From NCBI GenBank assembly GCA_028285105.1, contig JANQQE010000031.1, positions 1-64,000 on the forward strand: a DNA stretch of 64,000 nt, written 5' to 3'. Position numbers and translations under genes: made by a program. The stretch comes from Alphaproteobacteria bacterium (lineage in GTDB: Bacteria; Planctomycetota; Phycisphaerae; UBA1845). Below are positions 18,301 through 25,761 of this stretch, one piece after another; the stretch's first letter is position 1; each line of letters begins with the position of its first letter. Below the pieces are notes generated by a model. That model did not search any database, was not told where the DNA came from, and was given only the letters and a program-made list of their open reading frames with translations.

Positions 18301-19022
18301 ATGTGAACCTTGGGGCGCTGGCCGTCCTGTTTGGCGGTCTGGGACTTGGGTTAGGACTTGGATTGCAGCCGCTGCTCGTGAACTTCATGAGCGGGTTGCT
18401 GCTGTTTGCCGAGCGTCACGTCAAAGTCGGCGATATCGTTGAGGTCAACGGCGAACTTGGCGAAGTCGTACGGATCAGCATGCGCTCGACGCAGATCAAA
18501 TCATTCGACAACATCGACCGCATTGTACCCAACTCCGACTTTATCACCAGCAGCGTGACCAACTGGACGCTGAACAACGATACGAAAATCCGCGGCAAGA
18601 TTTCCGTCGGGGTTGCGTATGGCACCGATGTTGCGCGGGTGCGTGACCTGCTTCTGGAAATCGCACGAGCTGAACCATCGGTGGTCGCCGATCCGGAACC
18701 GCAGGTGTGGTTCGTAAACTTCGGTGAAAGTAGTCTCGACTTCATCGCGGCGATGTGGTTTTTGACTCCGGGCGAACGTTGGTCGGGTATGATTAACATG
18801 CGTTACGAAATCGACCGCCGCTTTAAGGAAGAAGACATCGAGATTCCGTTCCCACAACGCACACTGTCGTTCTTGCCCGATTCCAAGGTAGCGGTTCAAC
18901 AGTCCGGCAAAATGGTGCAACCGGAATTCCCAAATCACCCACCGCAACCAGATCACTCGCGCAAACCAGATCAGCCTCGCCAAGAAACGGAGAATGAACT
19001 GGAGAAGATTCGGCAGCCATGA
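15321..19022 (+). CDS. Large MscS-family mechanosensitive channel with coiled-coil periplasmic region
   Basis: Tension-gated ion channel of the MscK/MscM size class, 1233 aa from this start (ATG 15264 is an alternative). A signal peptide ends near VVALGQQ. Residues about 30-590 are acidic, Glu/Lys/Ala/Gln-rich and helical, with long coiled-coil stretches. About ten membrane helices follow from roughly residue 590. The MscS core is at the C-terminus: LGALAVLFGGLGLGLGLGLQPLLVNFMSGLLLFAERHVKVGD (Gly-rich pore helix TM3) then the beta domain VNGELGEVVRISMRSTQIKSFDN and IVPNSDFI. The Pro/Gln/Glu-rich tail ends in a 4-nt overlap with namZ (ATGA), implying translational coupling between channel and muramidase. 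Confidence 0.9.
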   Translation: MQNNFSNPIRPVAFFVRMAAFVCAIFLNFGVVALGQQASPNDGDPATPSDTSTTGESSTSDATAPSEKPALPEKAAEAITPLPVPKTKEDFERVSQAINRQLDQLPTDAVGPEPTTGSQQKSEAVAAAREVLTKCLEQLAVYEEMLKKAATLGSEEQINQRTTDIDGYRSRTAQLQAWMKEKPTSVDQSEIEKRRADIAAEYKHINALTDTTNKQQTNRTNTIGEFTQRESDATKTAADARFELDTLIKKLPDESVEGIDAATARDIHQLRLISKVWKVFLADLRIEQLAAQKINLNLEMSATDLVLPELKAYVKALGDYRTRLETRASVGESETIEQELKKAKTPTEIAYWDYRNLIATTQKEFLSHRDGIRNRYRESDKNDLSRDMKQVRAKYNRLQDRLSRIGGTEKTAAYRRLVDLSEDYTARLAQLNAELDLARIELDELLIAQDDAAEEIAVARNELKEATSKLTELPEQELFAARSAELAAKYRPALDETISEVIAAARGSVNRLEESAKELTVFLDDLARYRQGLYWSYTLARSQHIGGKIKSAYDEVASGQSSAQIKDGFAQLKTTSAVLQPSVFRVGAIVIVIGVILGFVIRARANRIAAKTEEDVTAALQAGNISEVGMTSRFRIQIANITAYCVVIGLPLAMIAGWIFLSRFRDNPLAILVMRVALVGLTAVITRAALVHLFGSGKPRFKIIPCSNNVAQYYRRWTGVFWWVTVVLCVPVVVLNTIEAASALHDGLWGVYCTVALILAVLFLRDRNSVVRVLGRKFAQRRPIIFGAIVQAYPVLVLALLGLLVAEVVGYGALVDYLARNVVHTVTAFALAVLLGDVLGDLRRKAVPQKVTEESDDGETDADHEFDELLGGVESRELGLVIGGITGVFQWVVWVGAIVWICAAWGMTRLSAQSVLTYKLAGSEEHAVTIWRVIAAIVALFAILKVSKAIRATLNAKIYPTYAGINRGAQATINALLHYMLIVVGLYISLRLVHVNLGALAVLFGGLGLGLGLGLQPLLVNFMSGLLLFAERHVKVGDIVEVNGELGEVVRISMRSTQIKSFDNIDRIVPNSDFITSSVTNWTLNNDTKIRGKISVGVAYGTDVARVRDLLLEIARAEPSVVADPEPQVWFVNFGESSLDFIAAMWFLTPGERWSGMINMRYEIDRRFKEEDIEIPFPQRTLSFLPDSKVAVQQSGKMVQPEFPNHPPQPDHSRKPDQPRQETENELEKIRQP

Positions 19023-20254
19023 AGCATTCAATCGGTCGGGCAATTGTTTTCATGTTGGCAGTGGCAACGACAGTGTATGCCAATGAGCCAAAGATCCAAC
19101 TCGGTGTCGATGTTCTTCGCACGCAGGACTTCAAGCCACTCGATGGTAAGCGCGTCGGTCTGATTACCAACCCGACCGGTGTGAGCGGCGACTTACAATC
19201 GACGGTCGATCTGCTTCATGCTGCGAAGAATGTCAGGCTCGTCTCGCTCTACGGTCCCGAGCATGGCGTGCGCGGAGATGCGTATGCGGGCGACAACGTG
19301 GAAAGCGGAATCGACCCAGATACCAAGCTACCGGTCTATTCGCTCTACGGTGCCACCCGCAAACCGACCGACGACATGCTCGAAGGCATCGATACGCTGG
19401 TCTTTGATATTCAGGACATCGGGTCGCGCTCTTACACATTCATCAGCACCATGACCGTAGCCATGCAAGCCGCCGCCGAGCACGAGTTGCAATTTGTCGT
19501 ACTCGACCGCCCCAACCCGCTCGGCGGGAATCGCATCGAAGGCAAGCCGCTCGACATGGCGTTCCGATCGTTTATCGGGTTTCTGCCGATTCCGTATCTG
19601 CACGGGATGACCGTTGGTGAACTGGCTCAGATGATCAACGACGAGGGTTGGCTCGAAGACGGGGCAAAGTGCGATCTGACTGTCATACCGATGAAGGGCT
19701 GGCATCGCACGATGAGTTTTGACGATTGCGGTCTGGTCTGGGTTCCAACGTCCACCCATGTTCCGAGAGCGGAGTCGTCGTTCTTCTATGCGGCCACAGG
19801 AATCATGGGCGAGTTGCACGTTGTCAGCGAAGGGGTGGGCTATCCGTTACCGTTCGAATTGGTTGGTTTGCCCGATGTCAGTGCCGCAACGTTTGCATCG
19901 CAACTCGATGAGCGCAAGCTTCCGGGTGTGCGGTTTCGACCGATCTATTTCAAACCCTACTATGGCCCCAACAAGGGAAAGATGTGCGGTGGGGCACAGG
20001 TCCACTTGACCGATCCCGACATTGTGCATCTGACGGGAATTCAATTTCACGTGATGGACGTCGTCCGCAAGTCCTTCCCCGATCACAAGCTGTTCGACAG
20101 CAAGCGAAAGCGCTCGTTCGACAAAGCATGCGGCACCGATGAAATCCGCGAACTCTTCGAAGCCGACAAACCGATCGATGCAATAATGGCCAAGTGGAAT
20201 GAAGGCGTCGAAGATTTTCGCAGCGCCCGCGCGAAGTATCTGCTGTACAGATAA
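19019..20254 (+). CDS. namZ: Exo-beta-N-acetylmuramidase NamZ (DUF1343)
   Basis: Cleaves terminal MurNAc from the non-reducing end of peptidoglycan fragments, outside the cytoplasm. The 411-aa protein has a signal peptide (IVFMLAVATTVYA) and then the DUF1343 pattern: LGVDVLRTQDFKPLDGKRVGLITNPTGV, SLYGPEHGVRGDAYAGD with the conserved Glu-His, LPVYSLYGATRKPTDDML, DTLVFDIQDIGSRSYTFIST and the VLDRPNPLGG segment, ending with YFKPYYGPNKGKMCGG. Length matches B. subtilis NamZ. It overlaps the MscS gene by 4 nt. The next genes, on both strands, are other envelope hydrolases, consistent with a peptidoglycan-scavenging neighbourhood. Confidence 0.92.
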   Translation: MKHSIGRAIVFMLAVATTVYANEPKIQLGVDVLRTQDFKPLDGKRVGLITNPTGVSGDLQSTVDLLHAAKNVRLVSLYGPEHGVRGDAYAGDNVESGIDPDTKLPVYSLYGATRKPTDDMLEGIDTLVFDIQDIGSRSYTFISTMTVAMQAAAEHELQFVVLDRPNPLGGNRIEGKPLDMAFRSFIGFLPIPYLHGMTVGELAQMINDEGWLEDGAKCDLTVIPMKGWHRTMSFDDCGLVWVPTSTHVPRAESSFFYAATGIMGELHVVSEGVGYPLPFELVGLPDVSAATFASQLDERKLPGVRFRPIYFKPYYGPNKGKMCGGAQVHLTDPDIVHLTGIQFHVMDVVRKSFPDHKLFDSKRKRSFDKACGTDEIRELFEADKPIDAIMAKWNEGVEDFRSARAKYLLYR

Positions 20255-20287
20255 GTCAACCCGTTACCGATAAGCCAACCCGTTATT
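20250..20287. repeat. Tandem 19-nt duplication between convergent stop codons
   Basis: Two adjacent units, GATAAGTCAACCCGTTACC and GATAAGCCAACCCGTTATT, share 16 of 19 positions. The namZ stop lies in the first and the esterase stop, on the other strand, in the second. Probably a slippage duplication; no hairpin is formed. Confidence 0.6.
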
Positions 20288-21050
20288 GGTGCTGCTCAAG
20301 CATCCAGGCAATGACTTCGAGGTCCCCATAGGTTGGATCCCATGAGTTGTGCTTGACGCCGGGATACTCGGTGTACTTGATGTCACCACCTGCTGCTTGC
20401 ACGGCTTGCACCATTTCGCGCGAGCGGTCGGGCGAGACCACGTTGTCTTCGTCGCCGTGAAAACACCAAATGGGAATCCGCGTTAGCGCATCGACATCGA
20501 ACGGTTCACCGCCACCGCAAACCGGTGCCAACGCCGCGAATCGGTCGGTGTAGGTTCGGCCAACCGTCCAGGTACCAAATCCACCCATCGACAAACCTGT
20601 CAATACGATGCGCTTGGTGTCAACGTTGTACTTATCCATCGCCTCATCTAGGATGCCCATCACGACCGTTTCCATCATGCCGGTCCAGCGGCGATCGTCG
20701 GGACACTGTGGCATGATAACGATACAAGGGAATCGCTCGGGGTTGGCTTTGATTGCCTTGCCAAGGCCGACCGTCGTGTGCTTAACGCCGTCGCTACCAC
20801 GCTCGCCCAATCCGTGCAGGAACAGGATTGCCGGATATGCGGTCGCGCTTGAATAATTTTTCGGAACATGTACGGCGTATGGAAACGTCTCGCTGCTGTT
20901 TTCCGGTGAGTATGTATGCGATTGGAAAGTCACTTCGTTGCTATCGGGCATGGATGAATCGCTCCAGAAATCCTTCGGGGCAGAGCAGCCGGTCACCGCA
21001 AGACAGATCATGATTACCGCCAAAAAACGTTTGATGCGTCGTTTATGCAT
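20283..21050 (-). CDS. Alpha/beta-hydrolase lipoprotein (prolyl-oligopeptidase/esterase type)
   Basis: Serine hydrolase tethered to the envelope. I start at the ATG giving MHKRRIKRFLAVIMICLAVTGC, a clear lipobox with Cys near residue 22; an upstream in-frame ATG at 21080 is less likely. The oxyanion region is AILFLHGLGERG, the nucleophile Ser sits in LTGLSMGGFGTW, the acid is in WCFHGDEDNVV and the catalytic His in YPGVKHNSWD. This is the arrangement of planctomycete esterases of the PHB-depolymerase/carboxylesterase group. Substrate unknown; deacetylation of glycans or cell-wall material would suit the neighbours, but that is inference. Convergent with namZ. Confidence 0.87.
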   Translation of the reverse strand: MHKRRIKRFLAVIMICLAVTGCSAPKDFWSDSSMPDSNEVTFQSHTYSPENSSETFPYAVHVPKNYSSATAYPAILFLHGLGERGSDGVKHTTVGLGKAIKANPERFPCIVIMPQCPDDRRWTGMMETVVMGILDEAMDKYNVDTKRIVLTGLSMGGFGTWTVGRTYTDRFAALAPVCGGGEPFDVDALTRIPIWCFHGDEDNVVSPDRSREMVQAVQAAGGDIKYTEYPGVKHNSWDPTYGDLEVIAWMLEQHQ

Positions 21051-21223
21051 GGCATGCGTCTCTTTTCGAATGGTCTGCAAAGGGGCGAAATCGTCGGGGC
21101 GTATTTATTGGGCTTCTACCAATCCGCAAACCCGCCTTGGCCAAACGATTGCTCGATTCCGCAATTGTTTCATTGCTGTCAGCCGGTAGAGTATCGTCAG
21201 GATAAGCAGCTGTCGAAGATGGG

Positions 21224-23071
21224 ATGGAACGGAAAATGATTCAGATACTTTTTGTGATGATGGCCCTGACCTTGACAATCGGACATGACACCAAGTCGCC
21301 GACAACGTTGGATGCAACGGTGGCCAAGACGATCGAATCGTTCGAGCCGTTCTGGAAACCGCCGGTGCATTCGCTCAATGGCATTACCGTAGTGATCGAT
21401 CCGATCGGTGGCAGTGCAGCGACCGCACCCGAACGCACTTGCGAAGACAACAACGTCTTGACCGCGTCGTATCTGTGGCACTTTGTCAGGAATGCCGGCG
21501 GGAAGGCGATCGTCGGGCGATTGGGCGACGGGCCTGCCAACATCGATCAAAGCGGATCGATCACGCCCTTGGAATTTGCCCGCGACCCGAAGCGCACCGC
21601 GTACATCGCGGTTCAGTTCGATCGCAATACCGAGCAAGCCGCCTTTTACTTTGCGTCGGGCGATACCGGTGATAATCAAAATGCCCTTAGTCAACATTTG
21701 ATCGCGGCATCAGCGAAAATGCATGCCAAGGTAGAACTCTCAAAATCGATTCGCGCCGAATTGACCAAAGGAGAAGGCGTCATCTGTCAATTCGCCGCGA
21801 TGACGCCATCGGTGTGCAAAGTTGTTTTGCTATGTCCGGAGCGCGGTAATCGCCGGGAGCAGCGCGACCGGGCTGTCTGTCGAAAAACAGCGCAGCAGTT
21901 GTGCGAAGGCTTGATCCGATCGTTTGGCGATGTGGTTGAACCCGTTGAGGAAAAACCGAATTCGCTTCCAGGCAATTACGACCGCGTCGGTGCATCACGT
22001 GCCCGCAGTGCAGCGCGCCGAATCTGGCCGGATAAGAACCTGCCGGGAGATAAAGTCCAGTGGTTCATCGACATGTACAAGCGGGTCGCGATCAAGAACT
22101 CGAATCTGTGCTATTTCAATGTGTCGGCGAAGCAAAACGAATACGGATTCAGTCTCGAAGGAGCGAGCAACGTTTCAAGAGTCGTGAATGGATTGATGTT
22201 CGCCCTCAACGAAGTGGGAATCGAGCGGGTGACGAATAACGTTCGGACGTTGCCGGATGTTAAGAAACTCGCCGGAAAGACCTATGGTGCTTGCACGGCT
22301 GGCATGGTGCGAACTTACAATCGACCGGGAAACCCTGACGGGATGACGTCCCGGGCATTGCAAACGCAACTGCTGTATGGAGAGCCGCTCTACGTGCTCG
22401 ATCGGGATGGTGGCTTCCTATTGGTGCAGGCGACGGATGGGTACTGGGGTTGGGCTCCCGAGTCGTCGGTGCGGTTGATGGATGCAGATGAATTTCACCA
22501 CTATCGATTGCATCCGCGTGGGGCGGTCATCACCGACATCGAGTTCGAGTCGATGCGAATTCCGCGTGGGGCCATGTTGCCTTTGGCTGGCAAGAGCGAA
22601 GGGCGCACGCAGGTGCTGTTACCGACGGGCAAACTTTTTCCGGTGGCATCTTCATCGGTACGCAGCGACGATCCGAAAACGAATCGCGGAACGCAACGTG
22701 TGCGTGCTGCGCTCGATTTGCTGCAAACGCCATACCTGTTTGGCGGTCGGTCGCCATTGGGAATCGATTGCAGCGGGTTGATGACCAACGTATGCAAGCG
22801 CGTCAACTTGCCAGCGGCGCGCGATGCCTGGCAGCAAGCCATCGGTGGAGATTTGACAGCTACATCCTGGGATCGCGAAGGCATCGAACCGGGCGATCAG
22901 ATTTTCTTTATGGACAGCAGCGGTAAGATTTACCACACGGGCATCGCGATTTCGGATCACCACGTGCTTCATGCTGCGCCGCCGGGTGTGCAGATCGGGA
23001 GTTTGAAGGAAGGCGATCGGTTGTTTGATGCTCGCCTTCACCGCGATTTTTTTGTGGCCAAGCGACCTTAA
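21224..23071 (+). CDS. NlpC/P60 endopeptidase with SH3 domains on a degenerate amidase domain
   Basis: Secreted cell-wall peptidase of 615 aa (alternative ATG at 21236). The N-terminal signal is short (IQILFVMMALTLTIG). Residues about 50-230 follow the Amidase_3 layout (ITVVIDPIGGS, then a helix, then GGKAIVGR), but the zinc ligand of the canonical GHGG is Ile, and IAVQFDRN stands where HANA is expected; the domain looks catalytically dead. About 340-480 hold two bacterial SH3-like units (YGEPLYVLDRDGGFLLVQATDGYWGWAPESSV). The C-terminal NlpC/P60 domain is intact: Cys in GIDCSGLM, His in HTGIAI and H in VLHAAPPG. It likely cuts gamma-D-Glu-diaminopimelate bonds. DUF1611 follows 59 nt downstream. 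Confidence 0.87.
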   Translation: MERKMIQILFVMMALTLTIGHDTKSPTTLDATVAKTIESFEPFWKPPVHSLNGITVVIDPIGGSAATAPERTCEDNNVLTASYLWHFVRNAGGKAIVGRLGDGPANIDQSGSITPLEFARDPKRTAYIAVQFDRNTEQAAFYFASGDTGDNQNALSQHLIAASAKMHAKVELSKSIRAELTKGEGVICQFAAMTPSVCKVVLLCPERGNRREQRDRAVCRKTAQQLCEGLIRSFGDVVEPVEEKPNSLPGNYDRVGASRARSAARRIWPDKNLPGDKVQWFIDMYKRVAIKNSNLCYFNVSAKQNEYGFSLEGASNVSRVVNGLMFALNEVGIERVTNNVRTLPDVKKLAGKTYGACTAGMVRTYNRPGNPDGMTSRALQTQLLYGEPLYVLDRDGGFLLVQATDGYWGWAPESSVRLMDADEFHHYRLHPRGAVITDIEFESMRIPRGAMLPLAGKSEGRTQVLLPTGKLFPVASSSVRSDDPKTNRGTQRVRAALDLLQTPYLFGGRSPLGIDCSGLMTNVCKRVNLPAARDAWQQAIGGDLTATSWDREGIEPGDQIFFMDSSGKIYHTGIAISDHHVLHAAPPGVQIGSLKEGDRLFDARLHRDFFVAKRP

Positions 23072-23130
23072 CCGCCCCAGACAATTCTCCCGTACACATC
23101 GATTGCATCGATCAAGTAAGGACTACAACG

Positions 23131-24159
23131 TTGAGTCTCAGACGCATTTGCATATTGACCGACGGTCATCTCGATACGTTTACAGCCAAGACGGCGCTTG
23201 GGTTGCTTCGGTATTGTCCGGAGGAAGTGGTTGCGGTTCTCGATCGCAAGCACGTGGGCGAGTCGCTTGTCGATATTGTCGGAACCGGTGCAGACGTTCC
23301 GATCGTTGGGTCGGTTGAAGATGCCTGCAAGCTCAACGCGAATCAACTGTTGATGGGGGTTGCGCTACCGGGAGGACAACTGCCAGATACATGGCGCGAG
23401 TTTCTGGAACACGGTTTGCAATTCGGGATGGATATCGTAAGCGGTATGCACGCCCGACTCAATGACGACGTGCGGTTTGCGCAACTGGCCAAGGAAAACG
23501 ACTGCACGCTAATCGACGTACGCAATCCCGGTCCACCGCCACCCGTCGGCAGTGGCAGGGCGGTTTCTACCCGTGCGAAACGAATCCTCACGGTTGGAAG
23601 CGACTGCAACGTGGGCAAGCGCGTGACGGCATTGGAAGTTGCCTATGAGCTAAAGAAACGCAACGTCAATGTCGAATTCTTCGCCACGGGGCAAACGGGC
23701 ATCATGATTTCAGGCGGTGGTGTACCGGCTGACGCGGTCATCTCGGATTTTCTGACGGGTTACATTGAACAAGGCGTGGTTGAATTGGGCGACGCGGATT
23801 ACGTGTTGGTCGAAGGGCAGGGTTCGCTGCTGAATCCGGCATTTTCGCCAGTGACGTTGGGGTTGATTCACGGGGCGATGCCCGACGCAATGATTCTTTG
23901 CCACCATCCACCTCGCAAGAATATGCGGGCGACGGAATTTTCGGTTGCGGATTTGGGTGAGTCGATCGTGCTGCACGAAGCGATCATGCGCCCGCTGCAT
24001 CCAAGCAAAGTGATCGCCGTGTCCGTGAATTGTTTTGGCATGGAATCGGCGGCTGCTGACGATGCGGTCAAGGCGATTTCAGAACAAACCGGTTTACCTG
24101 CCGTCGATCCGATTCGATCGGGACCGACACTTCTCGCCGAAACAATTCTCGCGCTCTGA
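23131..24159 (+). CDS. DUF1611 P-loop protein (DgcN-like, D-glutamate metabolism)
   Basis: A cytoplasmic P-loop protein of 342 aa, starting with TTG. N-terminal Rossmann-like half (about 1-140, including GMDIVSGMHARLNDD) precedes the P-loop GSDCNVGKRVTALEVAYEL, then FFATGQTGIMISGGGVPADAVISDFLTGYIE and the VLVEGQGSLLNPAFSPVTLGLIHG segment that are hallmarks of DUF1611. Characterised relatives (DgcN) N-acetylate D-glutamate in a catabolic route. Here it follows an NlpC/P60 peptidase that would release D-Glu-containing peptides, so a role in using peptidoglycan-derived D-Glu is plausible. The usual partner (DgcA or a dipeptide epimerase of the enolase superfamily) is not in this window. Confidence 0.85.
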   Translation: MSLRRICILTDGHLDTFTAKTALGLLRYCPEEVVAVLDRKHVGESLVDIVGTGADVPIVGSVEDACKLNANQLLMGVALPGGQLPDTWREFLEHGLQFGMDIVSGMHARLNDDVRFAQLAKENDCTLIDVRNPGPPPPVGSGRAVSTRAKRILTVGSDCNVGKRVTALEVAYELKKRNVNVEFFATGQTGIMISGGGVPADAVISDFLTGYIEQGVVELGDADYVLVEGQGSLLNPAFSPVTLGLIHGAMPDAMILCHHPPRKNMRATEFSVADLGESIVLHEAIMRPLHPSKVIAVSVNCFGMESAAADDAVKAISEQTGLPAVDPIRSGPTLLAETILAL

Positions 24160-24167
24160 CTTGCGCT

Positions 24168-24635
24168 TTAATCGGGCGACTCGTTTAGCGTTGGCTGAAT
24201 CTCCGGGATATGGGCTTCTTCCGGAGCGGGGGCTTCGGGACGCCGGCGGAACCCTTGAATTTGCGGGCTGTCTTCGGGCTTTTCGGACGGATGAACCGCA
24301 AAGACCTCGACGCGCACAATCTCTTCGAATGGAACGCTGACGACAAACGCACCGACGCGGTATTGGTCGTCCACCGGTTCGCACTCGAAGGTCAGGTGGG
24401 CTTTGGTCGGAACCTGGGCGAGTTGCTTGATTTCGTAGCTGAATCCGTCTCGCAGGTAGATGAGTTCGCGCGTTTCGACTGTTTCGAAGAATTCCTTGAA
24501 TTCCTCATTTTCCAGGCACGTTTCGTGATCAACGTCCGGGTAATGCGATGCCGTGCAGCGATAGCGGGCTTCTTCTCGTTGCTGCTGAAACGCGATACCA
24601 TGGAACCAGTCGTAATCAAACATGGAATTTATCAT
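24168..24635 (-). CDS. Hypothetical acidic cytoplasmic protein
   Basis: A 155-residue protein with no signal peptide or membrane segment; ATG 24623 (MFDYDWFHGIAFQQQ) is an alternative start. Composition is acidic with a beta-rich middle (LTFECEPVDDQYRVGAFVVSVPFEEIVRVEVFAVH) and a Pro/Glu-rich tail. I favour this strand over the overlapping plus-strand frame because its amino-acid pattern is protein-like throughout. Convergent with the DUF1611 gene, 8 nt between the stops. I do not recognise a family. Confidence 0.6.
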   Translation of the reverse strand: MINSMFDYDWFHGIAFQQQREEARYRCTASHYPDVDHETCLENEEFKEFFETVETRELIYLRDGFSYEIKQLAQVPTKAHLTFECEPVDDQYRVGAFVVSVPFEEIVRVEVFAVHPSEKPEDSPQIQGFRRRPEAPAPEEAHIPEIQPTLNESPD

Positions 24636-24774
24636 CTTCGTTAGACGTTGAGGAAGGTAGCCAGATTCGAGCCTACAGAATTGGCGAGAACCAACTGACC
24701 ATAGGGCCGCATCGAATGCGTGTCAATGTCGCCTTACGTCTGGATATCGACCGAATCTTCGGGGTGCGTGCGTT

Positions 24775-25758
24775 GTGAATTCGATCGACCTCAAGGAGCG
24801 GATTATCGGCTTCTCAGCCGAGTTCGGGTTCGAACGCTGCGGAATAGCGTCGGCTGATGGCATCGAACGAGCCGAATATTATCGGCGCTGGTTGAAGCAG
24901 GGTCGGGCAGGCTCGATGGATTACCTGCATCGCCATCAAGAGCAGCGGGTCGATGCGTCCGAATTGCTGCCCGGTGCCAAGAGCGTCATCGTCTGTGCCC
25001 TCAATTATCACCAACCTGATCCATCGCGAGTAGACGAACAGGGGGCTGACACATCGGAGGCAGCGGCGAGAGGCAGGGTCGCGATGTATGCCTGGGGCGA
25101 CGACTACCACAAGGTCATCAAGCGAAAGCTGTTCGCAATGGTCGATCGGCTTCGCTGTGAAATCACTGAACCTTTCGAGGCGAAGGCCTGCGTCGATACA
25201 GCCCCCATTCTCGAACGCGAATATGCCGCGCGGTCAGGCGTGGGTTGGATCGGTAAGAACACGTTGGTTCTCAATCCGGTGTTGGGCAGCTATTTTTTTC
25301 TCGGGTTGATCGTCACGACGTTGGAGTTACCGCCCGACACGCCATCGCCCGATCATTGCGGGACATGTACGCGGTGTCTGGAGGCATGTCCGACGGATGC
25401 TTTCCCCACGGCTTATGAAATGGATGCGTCGCGATGCATCAGCTATCTGACGATCGAACATCGGGCGGAGGCGGTTTCTGACGAACTGCAATCGAAAATG
25501 GGCGACTGGGTCTTTGGGTGCGACATTTGCCAGCAGGTATGCCCGCACAATTCGGATGTGCCGGTGACGAACGAGCCGAAGTTCACCATTCGTCCGCCGG
25601 GACCGCGACCTGGTCTCGAAGCCATGCAATCGATGACGGATGAAGAATATCGCGAGCAACTTAAGGGAAGTGCCATCAAAAGAGCGAAACCGGATATGCT
25701 TCGTCGCAACGCGAAGATCGCACAGCATAACCTTCGGGCGAATTCTGAAATGAAGTGA
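24775..25758 (+). CDS. queG: Epoxyqueuosine reductase QueG
   Basis: Cobalamin- and Fe-S-dependent enzyme that reduces epoxyqueuosine to queuosine in tRNA, the last step of the pathway. It has 327 aa and a GTG start. N-terminal cobalamin-binding part: FGFERCGIASADGIERAEYYRRWL, LLPGAKSVIVCALNYH and the AARSGVGWIGKNTLVLNP motif. The two [4Fe-4S] motifs are CGTCTRCLEACPTDA and CDICQQVCPHN. Shorter than E. coli QueG (379 aa) because the C-terminal HEAT-like repeat is absent, as in many shorter homologues. It needs B12, and a possible B12-type importer is encoded at the left end of the window. Confidence 0.95.
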   Translation: MNSIDLKERIIGFSAEFGFERCGIASADGIERAEYYRRWLKQGRAGSMDYLHRHQEQRVDASELLPGAKSVIVCALNYHQPDPSRVDEQGADTSEAAARGRVAMYAWGDDYHKVIKRKLFAMVDRLRCEITEPFEAKACVDTAPILEREYAARSGVGWIGKNTLVLNPVLGSYFFLGLIVTTLELPPDTPSPDHCGTCTRCLEACPTDAFPTAYEMDASRCISYLTIEHRAEAVSDELQSKMGDWVFGCDICQQVCPHNSDVPVTNEPKFTIRPPGPRPGLEAMQSMTDEEYREQLKGSAIKRAKPDMLRRNAKIAQHNLRANSEMK

Positions 25759-25761
25759 ACT

